This document shows, in pieces, positions 25,558 to 32,899 of a DNA stretch of 64,000 nt (position 1 is the first letter of the stretch; every line of letters starts with the position of its first letter). The notes below the pieces were generated by a model. It did no database searches and was not told where the DNA came from. It saw only the letters and a program-made list of their open reading frames with translations. The translations under genes were made by a program, and so were the position numbers. The stretch is from Microbacterium sp. SSM24 (GTDB taxonomy: Bacteria > Actinomycetota > Actinomycetes > Actinomycetales > Microbacteriaceae): contig NZ_JAPDNQ010000001.1 of NCBI RefSeq assembly GCF_025989145.1, forward strand, positions 62,001-126,000, read 5' to 3'.

Positions 25558-26856
25558 TCACGCGAGCGGTTTGACCTCGAGCGAGCCGACAGGGGTGCCG
25601 GCGACCACGGTCGCGAACGAGGTGAAGCCGTCCGCGGCGGCCCGCTCGAGCAGCGCCTTGAGGTTCTTCGTTCGGTGCTCGAGCCGCACGCGCGACCCGG
25701 CTGCGACGAGCCCGGACTTGTGGGCGAGCAGTTCGCTGTCAGGCACATCGCGGTCGTGCACGAGCACGATCGCGCTCGCGCTGTCGACGTCGGCAGCGTC
25801 CACGAGGTCGACGAGGCGTTCGAAGCCGATCGAGAAGCCGACCGCCGGCACGTCCTGGCCGAGGAATCGGCCGATCATGCCGTCGTACCGACCACCGCCG
25901 CCCAGTGAGTAGTCCACGGACGGATGAGCCAGCTCGAAGATCGTGCCGGTGTAGTACCCCATGCCACGCACGAGGAACGGATCGAACACGAGCGGGATGT
26001 CGGAGAGCGCGCCGTCCGCCCCGCCGCGGGCCGCGGCGACCGCCGCGCCGATCCCCGTGAGGTGCGCGACAACATCGTCCGGCGCCCCGGCGGGGAGGAA
26101 CTTCCGGATCTGCCGCTCGCCGTACGGGTGGTACTCCATCGTCATCGGACGCGTCAGGAACTGCTCGAACACATCCACCGCCGATGCCGTGGCGCCGCGC
26201 TCGCGCAGCTCGGCCGCGACCCCCGCGGGCCCGACCTTGTCGAGCTTGTCGATGGTGATCAGCACACCCGGGCGCTCCTCCGGGGTGAAGCCGAACGCGT
26301 CGAGCATCCAGTCGAGGACGCGCCGGTCGTTGATGCGCACGCTGCCGCCCTCGAGCCCCAGGGCGTCCAGCGTGTCGAGCGTCGCGACGATGAGCTCGGA
26401 CTCGGCGCGGGCCGAGGCATCCCCCATGATGTCGATGTCGCACTGCACGAACTGGCGATACCGGCCCTTCTGCGGACGCTCGGCGCGCCACACGGGCGCG
26501 ATCTGGATCGAGCGGAACACCGTCGGCAGCTGGCCGCGGTTGGTCGCGTAGAAGCGAGCGAGGGGCACGGTGAGGTCGTAGCGAAGGCCGAGATCCGTGA
26601 GCTGCGCCGGGTCGTCTGCTGCCGCCGCGATCGACGCGGCGTCGAGCCCGCGCTTGAGCACGTTGTAGGCGAGCTTCTCGTTGTCGCCGCCGATGCCCGC
26701 GTGCAGCCGCGCATGCTCTTCCATGACCGGTGTTTCGATCTCGTCGAATCCGTGCGCGCGGTAGCGCTCGCGGATGACGGCGAGCACGCGCTCGCGACGG
26801 GCCTTGTCGGCGGGGAGGAAGTCGCGCATGCCGCGCGGCGGGTTCACGGATGCCAC
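25558..26856 (-). CDS. hisS: Histidyl-tRNA synthetase
   Basis: 432 residues, normal length. Class II core: PPRGMRDFLPADK and a motif 1 region, motif 2 within RAERPQKGRYRQFVQCD, the histidine-binding GMGYYTGTIFE and GGGRYDGM loops, and motif 3 SIGFERL. The C-terminal 90 residues are the HGTP anticodon-binding domain. The gene begins at GTG 26856 with no clear ribosome-binding site. Upstream lie a GC palindrome and repeat array 2. Confidence 0.96.
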   Translation of the reverse strand: MASVNPPRGMRDFLPADKARRERVLAVIRERYRAHGFDEIETPVMEEHARLHAGIGGDNEKLAYNVLKRGLDAASIAAAADDPAQLTDLGLRYDLTVPLARFYATNRGQLPTVFRSIQIAPVWRAERPQKGRYRQFVQCDIDIMGDASARAESELIVATLDTLDALGLEGGSVRINDRRVLDWMLDAFGFTPEERPGVLITIDKLDKVGPAGVAAELRERGATASAVDVFEQFLTRPMTMEYHPYGERQIRKFLPAGAPDDVVAHLTGIGAAVAAARGGADGALSDIPLVFDPFLVRGMGYYTGTIFELAHPSVDYSLGGGGRYDGMIGRFLGQDVPAVGFSIGFERLVDLVDAADVDSASAIVLVHDRDVPDSELLAHKSGLVAAGSRVRLEHRTKNLKALLERAAADGFTSFATVVAGTPVGSLEVKPLA

Positions 26857-26966
26857 GGCTCTAGCTTTCCAGATCTCAGCACTCGGTCACTCCTCGAGCG
26901 GGCGCGGTGCTTCGGTGCGCCGCGCGGCGCCGCGCGGCGCCGCTCGAATAGTCTCCCGTTCTTGCG

Positions 26967-27249
26967 TGTGCGTTCGCGTTCACATGCACCTGATCCGGCT
27001 CGAGGGCCGGCCCGTGGAGGGTTGTATGACCCGGAACTCACATGCTCCCGACCCGGCGAGCGCGGACCGTAGGTGGTGTGTGACCCGGAACTCACATGCT
27101 CCTGGTCCGGCCCGTGGAGGGTTGTGAGCCGGAACTCACATGCCCTGACCTGGCGAGCGCGGCCTGTGGAGGGCTGTGTGACCCGGAACTCACATGCCCC
27201 TGACCTGGCGAGCGCGGCCCGTGGAGGGCTGTGTGACCCGGAACTCACA
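26967..27249. repeat. Array 2 of 18-bp dyads (TGTGA-N8-TCACA)
   Basis: Lies in the 455-bp gap between the mazG 3' end and the hisS 5' end. Copies start at 26967, 27025, 27079, 27123, 27177 and 27232 (spacings 58, 54, 44, 54, 55). The dominant form is TGTGACCCGGAACTCACA. Spacers repeat too (CCTGACCTGGCGAGCGCGGC and CCGTGGAGGG). Between hisS and the array, 26926-26941 is a perfect 16-bp GC palindrome. From 27250 to 27311 I see nothing recognisable. Confidence 0.85.
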
Positions 27250-27311
27250 TTCGGCTGCGGCGCATGCAGGCTCCTCGGCACCCTCCAGAGGCCGACTCCC
27301 GCCTGCGCCAG

Positions 27312-27998
27312 TCAGTGACGGTCGGCGCTCTCGGCGGAGCGGATCTCGGCGGCGAGCCCACGCAGGCGCTCGCGCACGGCGCGCTCGGCATCCCAGCCCT
27401 GCGCGCGCGCGGTCGCGACGAGCGCCAGAAGCGTCTCGCCGAGCTCTGCCTCCGATGCCGGCGCGGTCGCGGGCTCGATCCGCACGCCCACGGCAGCGCC
27501 CTTGCCCAGCAGCTTCTGCGCGAGGGCGAGGGACGGCATCCGCTCGCTCACGCCGTCCAGCACGCTCGTGCGCGAGCTCTTCTCGGCCGCCTTCGCCGCG
27601 TTCCAGTGCACCAGGACCTCTTCCGGCGTGTTCGCGACGGCATCGCCGAAGACGTGCGGATGCCGTCGCACCATCTTGTCGGTGAGACCCCGCGCGACGT
27701 CGTCGATGTCGAACGGGTCGTCCGTGTCGCGCGACGCGATCTCGGCGTGGAAGAGCACCTGCCACAGCAGGTCGCCGAGTTCTTCGCGGAGCTCGGCGCG
27801 ATCGTCCTCCTCGACGGCGTCGATGAGTTCGGCGCTCTCCTCCACCAGATACGGGACGAGCGCCCGATGGTCGATCTGCTGCGTCCACACGCACCGGTCG
27901 CGCACGGTGCGCATGGTGTCGGCCGCGGCCCGCAGCGGGTCGGACGCGCTCACGCCGTCGCCGTGTCCGTCGCCTGAGCCTGCCGCCTGTGATGCCAT
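27312..27998 (-). CDS. mazG: Nucleoside triphosphate pyrophosphohydrolase MazG
   Basis: 228 residues. Hydrolyses NTPs, including damaged ones, to NMP and pyrophosphate. The metal-binding helices are intact: VEESAELIDAVEE, then ELREELGDLLWQVLFHAEIA (the E-x-x-E and E-x-x-D pairs), then a second helical half (HPHVFGDAVANTPEEVLVHW). The start at ATG 27998 fits a TATCGT hexamer 7 nt upstream. The first 49 bp overlap the 3' end of nhaA on the same strand, so its promoter lies inside nhaA. Confidence 0.94.
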   Translation of the reverse strand: MASQAAGSGDGHGDGVSASDPLRAAADTMRTVRDRCVWTQQIDHRALVPYLVEESAELIDAVEEDDRAELREELGDLLWQVLFHAEIASRDTDDPFDIDDVARGLTDKMVRRHPHVFGDAVANTPEEVLVHWNAAKAAEKSSRTSVLDGVSERMPSLALAQKLLGKGAAVGVRIEPATAPASEAELGETLLALVATARAQGWDAERAVRERLRGLAAEIRSAESADRH

Positions 27999-29113
27999 GC
28001 CCGCCACGATACGAGGAACCCGGCCGCGATGAGCGAGATGACCGATCCGGCGAGCACGCCGAGGACCGCCTGATCGCGGATCTCGGGCATGCCCCCGAAG
28101 GCGAGCTCGGACAGCAGCAGCGACACCGTGAACCCGATGCCTCCGAGCGCGCCGGCGGCGAGCAGATCCCCGAACCTCAGCGGCGGCGCCGCACCCCGCC
28201 CGCCGATCCGCAGCGACACCCACCCGAACAGCGTGATGCCGAGGACCTTGCCCACCGGGAGCGCGACCAGGATGCCCCAGAACGCGGGCGACAGCTCACC
28301 CGCCGACACGGAGGGGATCACGACGAGCGCCGCGTTGAACGCGAAGAGGGGAAGCACGACCCCGTTCACCCACGGCTCCAGCGCGTGCCGCACCCGCAGT
28401 GCGGGCCGCTGCGCCATCGCGAGGCCGAGCGCCACGCCCGCGATCGTCGCGTGCACGCCCGAGGCGTAGACGAACGCCCACGCCAGGATCGCCAGGACCA
28501 CGAGCGCGAGGGCGATCGGCACCCGGGCGCGCGTATCGAGCAGACGGCTCAGGATGCCGAACGCCACGATCGCGACGAGGGCGAGCCCCAGCATCCCGAA
28601 ATCGACGTCGCTCGTGAACAGCACGGCGATGAACACGATGCCGACGATGTCGTCGAGGATCGCCAGGGCGAGCAGGAAGACACGGAGCGCGGGCGGCAGC
28701 CCCTTTCCGAACACCGCGAGCACCCCGAGCGCGAAGGCGATGTCGGTCGCCGTCGGGATGGGCCAGCCCGCCTGGGACGACGTGCCCCACGCGAACCCCA
28801 GGTAGACGACCACGGGGACGAGCACGCCGCCGGTCGCGGCGATCGCCGGCTGGATCGCCTTGCGCGCCGAGTTCAGCTGTCCGGCTGTGAGCTCGTACTG
28901 CAACTCGACGGCGACGACGAAGAAGAACACCGCGAGCAGTCCGTCGGCGATCCAGTGGCTGAGGGTGAGCTCCAACACACCGGGGATCCCGACGTAGCGG
29001 TGCAGGAAGTCGTCCACGGGGCCCCCGGCGGGGCTGTTCGCCACGACCAGGCCCGCCGCGGCGGCGACCAAGAGCACGATCGCGGGGAAGCGCGCAGAGC
29101 GTAACAAAGACAT
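27950..29113 (-). CDS. nhaA: Na+/H+ antiporter NhaA
   Basis: 387 residues, about 11-12 transmembrane helices. Family core present: PTATDIAFALGVLAVFG and ALAILDDIVGIVFIA with the paired Asp residues that bind Na+/H+ (equivalent to D163/D164 of E. coli), plus GIGFTVSLLLSELAF. ATG at 29113 with AAGGA 6 nt upstream. It exports Na+ in exchange for protons at alkaline pH. The 3' end overlaps mazG. Confidence 0.95.
   Translation of the reverse strand: MSLLRSARFPAIVLLVAAAAGLVVANSPAGGPVDDFLHRYVGIPGVLELTLSHWIADGLLAVFFFVVAVELQYELTAGQLNSARKAIQPAIAATGGVLVPVVVYLGFAWGTSSQAGWPIPTATDIAFALGVLAVFGKGLPPALRVFLLALAILDDIVGIVFIAVLFTSDVDFGMLGLALVAIVAFGILSRLLDTRARVPIALALVVLAILAWAFVYASGVHATIAGVALGLAMAQRPALRVRHALEPWVNGVVLPLFAFNAALVVIPSVSAGELSPAFWGILVALPVGKVLGITLFGWVSLRIGGRGAAPPLRFGDLLAAGALGGIGFTVSLLLSELAFGGMPEIRDQAVLGVLAGSVISLIAAGFLVSWRAWHHRRQAQATDTATA
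27999..28011 (-). promoter_or_regulatory. Leaderless promoter of mazG, inside nhaA
   Basis: TATCGT (minus strand, 28006-28011), 7 nt, then the mazG ATG. The element is also nhaA coding sequence. Confidence 0.6.
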
Positions 29114-29250
29114 CCGGGATCCTTCCTCCCAGGCGTCGACGGGCGTCGCCGAGCACCGCCGACCAGACTTCCCGGCACTCCTGCGGGGCAGTCTAGCGAC
29201 AGCGTCCGTCACACGAGGCCGCCCGTGACGTCGCCGAAACACCGGCGGGT

Positions 29251-29263
29251 TAGCGTTGAACCC
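29251..29263 (+). promoter_or_regulatory. Leaderless promoter of ppc
   Basis: TAGCGT at 29251-29256, 7 nt, then ATG at 29264. It rules out the longer frame that starts at 29225. Confidence 0.7.
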
Positions 29264-31936
29264 ATGCGCGAACTCACCCAGACCGAAGCGATCGACCTCG
29301 TCGGCCGATTCGAGGCCGAGCAGGAGATCCCGGAGCGGATGCGCGCCGACGTGAGCATGCTCGGATCACTCCTCGGCCAGGTGCTCCGCGAAAGCGGATC
29401 CGTCGGCCTCTACGACGACGTCGAGCGTCTGCGCATCGCGACGATCCAGGCCTACACCGACGAGACGCCCGAGGCGTTCGCGCGCGCGGCGGCCATCGCC
29501 GACTCCTTCACGGTGGCGCGCGCCGACGAGGTCGCCCGTGCGTTCACCGCGTACTTCCACCTCGTCAACCTCGCCGAAGAGCACCAGCGCGTGCGCGTCC
29601 TGCGCGAGCGCGACGGCCGCCCCGACCGCGAGCACGCCACCGACTCCGTGGCCGCGGCCTTCATGCGCCTCGCCGCCGAGGTGGGCGACGACACGGCGCT
29701 CGAGCGCCTCCAGGCGCTGCGCTTCCATCCCGTCTTCACGGCGCACCCGACCGAGGCCCGCCGCCGGGCGGTGTCGTCCAGCATCCGTCGCCTCGCCACG
29801 CTTCTCGAGGAGCACGACGCGTCGCTGCGCAACGGCGCGGACCAGCGCCGCGCCGAGCGCCGGATGCTGGAGGAGGTCGACACCCTGTGGCGCACCGCTC
29901 CGCTGCGGCCCGAGAAGCCGTCGCCCACCGACGAGGTGCGCGCGGTCATGGCGGTGTTCGACGAGACCCTGTACACCGCCGTCCCCCACGTCTACCGCCG
30001 CGTCGACGACGCTCTCCAGGGTCCGGCCGCCGGCGGCCGCGCACCGATCGTGCGCCCCTTCGTGCGCGTCGGGTCCTGGGTCGGCGGCGACCGCGACGGA
30101 AACCCGTTCGTGACGGCATCCGTCACCCGCAAGGCCGCGAAGATCGCGAGCGAGCACGTGCTCCTCGGACTCGAGCGCACGACCAGCCGCATCGGGCGCA
30201 CGCTCACCCTCGACGGCACCACCACGCCACCGAGCGACGCGCTCCTGACGCTGTGGCAGCGCCTCTCGGCGGCCGACGAAGATGCCGCGGCCGACGTCGC
30301 CAAGCGGTCCCCCGACGAGCCTCACCGCCGCATCCTGCTGCTCCTCGCCCGCAAGCTCCGGGCGACCCGCGAGCGCGACGCGGACCTCGCCTACCGCGAC
30401 CCCGAGCACTTCCTGGCCGACCTGCGCGTCGTGCAGGACTCGCTCGTGCAGGCGGGCGCGCCGCGGCAGGCCTACGGCCACCTGCAGCAGCTGCTGTGGC
30501 AGGTCGAGACCTACGGATTCCACCTCACCGAGCTCGAGGTGCGTCAGCACTCCGCCGTGCACGCGAAGGTGCTCGCCGAGCTCGACGCCGGCGGAGCGCG
30601 CAGTGCGCAGACCGAGGAGGTCCTCGACGTCTTCCGGTCGATCGGCTTCCTGCAGGAGCGCTACGGCCCGCGCGCCGCAGGGCGCTACATCGTCTCCTTC
30701 ACGCAGTCGGCCGACGACCTCGCGAACGTTCACCGCCTCGCCCGCTACGCCGCGGGCGCCGACGGGGTCGTCCCCGTGCTCGACGTGATCCCGCTGTTCG
30801 AGACGTTCGCCGACCTCCAGGCAGCGCCGCGCATCCTCGCGGAGATCGTCGAGCACCCGGAATTCGCCGCGCGGCTCGCCGCGACCGAGCGCCGGCTCGA
30901 GGTCATGCTCGGATACTCCGACTCGTCCAAGGACGTCGGACCGGTCGCCGCCAACCTCGCGCTCTACGAGGCGCAGGCCGCGATCGCCGCGTGGGCGCGC
31001 GACAGCGGGATCGAGCTCACCCTCTTCCACGGCCGCGGCGGTGCCCTCGGCCGCGGCGGCGGGCCCGCCAACTCCGCGATCCTGGCGCAGCCCCCGCACT
31101 CGGTCGACGGGCGCTTCAAGCTCACCGAGCAGGGCGAGGTGATCTTCGCCCGCTACGGCGATCCCGCGATCGCGATGCGCCACATCGATCAGGTCGCCGC
31201 CGCCATCCTGCTCGCGTCGGCGCCGTCGAACGAGGAGCGCAACCGCGCCGCCGCCGAGCGCTACGCCCCGGTCGCGGCGACGATGGACGTGGCATCCCGT
31301 GATCGATTCTTCTCGCTCGTGAAGGCTCCGGGCTTCGCCCCGTGGTTCGCGCGCGTGACGCCGATGGAGGAGATCGGCCTCCTCGCGCTGGGCTCCCGCC
31401 CCGCACGGCGCGGGCTGTCGGTCGAGTCGCTCGAAGACCTCAGGGCCATTCCGTGGGTGTTCGCGTGGACGCAGGCGCGCATCAACCTCGCCGGGTGGTT
31501 CGGGCTGGGAAGCGCCCTCGAGGCCGTCGGCGACGAATCGCTGCTGCAGCGCGCGTACGACGAATGGCCGCTCTTGCGCACCCTCATCGACAACGTCGCA
31601 ATGAGCCTCGCGAAGGCGGACGACCGCATCGCCCGGCACTACCTCGAGCTGGGCGACCGCGACGATCTCGCCGCGCTCGTGCGCGACGAGATGGCGCTGA
31701 CCCGCTCCTGGGTGATCCGTGTCACCGGCGGCACCGAGCTGCTGGGCAACAAGCCGGTGCTGCAACGCGCCGTCAAGATGCGCAGCCCCTACGTGGATGC
31801 GCTGTCGCTGCTGCAGCTCCGGGCACTGCGCGCGCTGCGCGACGCCCCCGAGGGCGCACCGGTCGATCCCGAGCAGCAGCGGCTGCTCCTCCTGTCGGTG
31901 AGCGGCGTCGCGGCCGGCCTGCAGAACACGGGCTGA
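29264..31936 (+). CDS. ppc: Phosphoenolpyruvate carboxylase
   Basis: 890 residues, full length. Forms oxaloacetate from phosphoenolpyruvate and bicarbonate to refill the TCA cycle. Signatures in order: VFTAHPTEARRR (catalytic His), GSWVGGDRDGNPFVT, QHSAVH, VMLGYSDSSKDVGP, LFHGRGGALGRGGGP (mobile loop), and a C-terminal GVAAGLQNTG ending typical of PPC. Start at ATG 29264 is set by the promoter and by homology (RELTQTEAIDLVGRF). Confidence 0.97.
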   Translation: MRELTQTEAIDLVGRFEAEQEIPERMRADVSMLGSLLGQVLRESGSVGLYDDVERLRIATIQAYTDETPEAFARAAAIADSFTVARADEVARAFTAYFHLVNLAEEHQRVRVLRERDGRPDREHATDSVAAAFMRLAAEVGDDTALERLQALRFHPVFTAHPTEARRRAVSSSIRRLATLLEEHDASLRNGADQRRAERRMLEEVDTLWRTAPLRPEKPSPTDEVRAVMAVFDETLYTAVPHVYRRVDDALQGPAAGGRAPIVRPFVRVGSWVGGDRDGNPFVTASVTRKAAKIASEHVLLGLERTTSRIGRTLTLDGTTTPPSDALLTLWQRLSAADEDAAADVAKRSPDEPHRRILLLLARKLRATRERDADLAYRDPEHFLADLRVVQDSLVQAGAPRQAYGHLQQLLWQVETYGFHLTELEVRQHSAVHAKVLAELDAGGARSAQTEEVLDVFRSIGFLQERYGPRAAGRYIVSFTQSADDLANVHRLARYAAGADGVVPVLDVIPLFETFADLQAAPRILAEIVEHPEFAARLAATERRLEVMLGYSDSSKDVGPVAANLALYEAQAAIAAWARDSGIELTLFHGRGGALGRGGGPANSAILAQPPHSVDGRFKLTEQGEVIFARYGDPAIAMRHIDQVAAAILLASAPSNEERNRAAAERYAPVAATMDVASRDRFFSLVKAPGFAPWFARVTPMEEIGLLALGSRPARRGLSVESLEDLRAIPWVFAWTQARINLAGWFGLGSALEAVGDESLLQRAYDEWPLLRTLIDNVAMSLAKADDRIARHYLELGDRDDLAALVRDEMALTRSWVIRVTGGTELLGNKPVLQRAVKMRSPYVDALSLLQLRALRALRDAPEGAPVDPEQQRLLLLSVSGVAAGLQNTG

Positions 31937-31950
31937 CACCGCCATCCTGT

Positions 31951-31968
31951 CGGCGTCGCGAGACGCCG
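31951..31968 (+). terminator. Hairpin after ppc
   Basis: CGGCGTC-GCGA-GACGCCG: a 7-bp stem capped by a GNRA tetraloop, 14 nt after the stop codon. Confidence 0.5.
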
Positions 31969-32018
31969 GAACACGGGCGGACACGCGCGTCGCTCCCGGC
32001 GACCCGGATGGCCGGGGC

Positions 32019-32030
32019 TACCGTGTCGAC
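32019..32030 (+). promoter_or_regulatory. Leaderless promoter of the small zinc-ribbon gene
   Basis: TACCGT at 32019-32024, 6 nt, then ATG at 32031. It is independent evidence that the 56-residue frame is a gene. Confidence 0.6.
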
Positions 32031-32201
32031 ATGGCACGAATCGTCGTCGCCGAAGTGTGTCCCCAATGCCGGTCGCTCGATGTGCGGGCGACCGAGCCGA
32101 GGTGGTTCGCCGTGGAGTTCGCCCGGCGGGGCGAGCTCGATGACGGCTGGGTCGACCGCCTCGAGTTCGCCTGCCGCGACTGCGGCGTGCTCTGGGACTG
32201 A
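32031..32201 (+). CDS. Small zinc-ribbon-like protein (56 residues)
   Basis: Start ATG 32031, stop TGA 32199-32201. The protein has two Cys pairs, VCPQC (C10, C13) near the N-terminus and ACRDC (C47, C50) near the C-terminus, separated by an Arg/Glu-rich beta-type segment (TEPRWFAVEFARRGELDD). This spacing suits one zinc ribbon. No family is recognised. It lies alone between ppc and the beta-helix protein gene (convergent with the latter). A nucleic-acid or protein-binding adaptor is a guess only. Confidence 0.7.
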   Translation: MARIVVAEVCPQCRSLDVRATEPRWFAVEFARRGELDDGWVDRLEFACRDCGVLWD

Positions 32202-32250
32202 CTTCGAAGAGGTCGGATGCCGCGGGCGGACGGGCGCGCGCGGGATCCGG

Positions 32251-32850
32251 TCAGTCGACGCGTCGGTCGTCGGCGTGACGAGCGAGGCTGCGTCCATAGC
32301 GCTCGGTCAGCTGCACCATGAGATCGGGGGTCTCGCGATCGAGCCCGAACACGTAGCCGGGGAAGTCGAGCTCGCGTTGCGCGGCCCAGATCTCCTCGTG
32401 CCGATCGGGCGGGAGAAGCTGGAGCGGATCACCCACGGCCACCCAGGCGATGGGCACGATCGACTCGGGCGGAAGAACGGTGCGCAGGTGCACGACGGCA
32501 TTGATGCGCACCTCGCTGCGCTCTCCGATGCGGGCGCCGTTGAACACGCGCGTGCCGGTCGCCAGAAACACCTCGTCGCCGATCGTGGCGCCGGAGACGC
32601 TCGCCATCGGCCCGACCAGGACGTGGTCGCCGATGTGCACCGGGTTGGTCGCGGTCGCCCGGATCAGTGCGTTCTCCATCACGATGACGTTCTCGCCCAG
32701 CGTGATCGCGCCGCCCTCCGCGGTGATGACCGCGCCGTGCAGCACCTGGCAGTCGGCGCCGATCTCGACATCTCCGCTGATCACCGCCGTCGGTGCGATG
32801 ACCGCGTCGGGATGGATGCGGGGCTGCGCCCCGAGGTGCTCGAACCGCAT
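32251..32850 (-). CDS. Left-handed beta-helix (hexapeptide repeat) protein, gamma-carbonic-anhydrase-like
   Basis: 199 residues from ATG 32850, with a perfect AGGAGG 4 nt upstream. Residues about 10-125 are hexapeptide repeats (IHPDAVIAPTAVISGDVEIG, then IGDHVLVGPMASVSG, IGDEVFLATGTRV), the left-handed beta helix of gamma-carbonic anhydrases and acyltransferases. Where zinc-binding members read AxxHG, this one reads ASVSG, and only one His (VLHGAV) remains from the usual three. Zinc-dependent carbonic anhydrase activity is therefore unlikely. The C-terminal helix (residues about 150-199) is typical of the family. Confidence 0.8.
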   Translation of the reverse strand: MRFEHLGAQPRIHPDAVIAPTAVISGDVEIGADCQVLHGAVITAEGGAITLGENVIVMENALIRATATNPVHIGDHVLVGPMASVSGATIGDEVFLATGTRVFNGARIGERSEVRINAVVHLRTVLPPESIVPIAWVAVGDPLQLLPPDRHEEIWAAQRELDFPGYVFGLDRETPDLMVQLTERYGRSLARHADDRRVD

Positions 32851-32899
32851 CGTTCCTCCTGTGCTCACCCGTCGGTGTCAGCGTAGCCCCGGCGCGGTT

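Noticed and set aside
29366..31984. Long open frame (872 codons) antisense to ppc
   Set aside because: GC-rich codon third positions create long antisense frames. The plus strand encodes a full phosphoenolpyruvate carboxylase with all motifs, and the antisense product has no recognisable domain.
32251..32850. Active gamma-carbonic anhydrase
   Set aside because: The zinc-binding histidines are not conserved (ASVSG in place of AxxHG).
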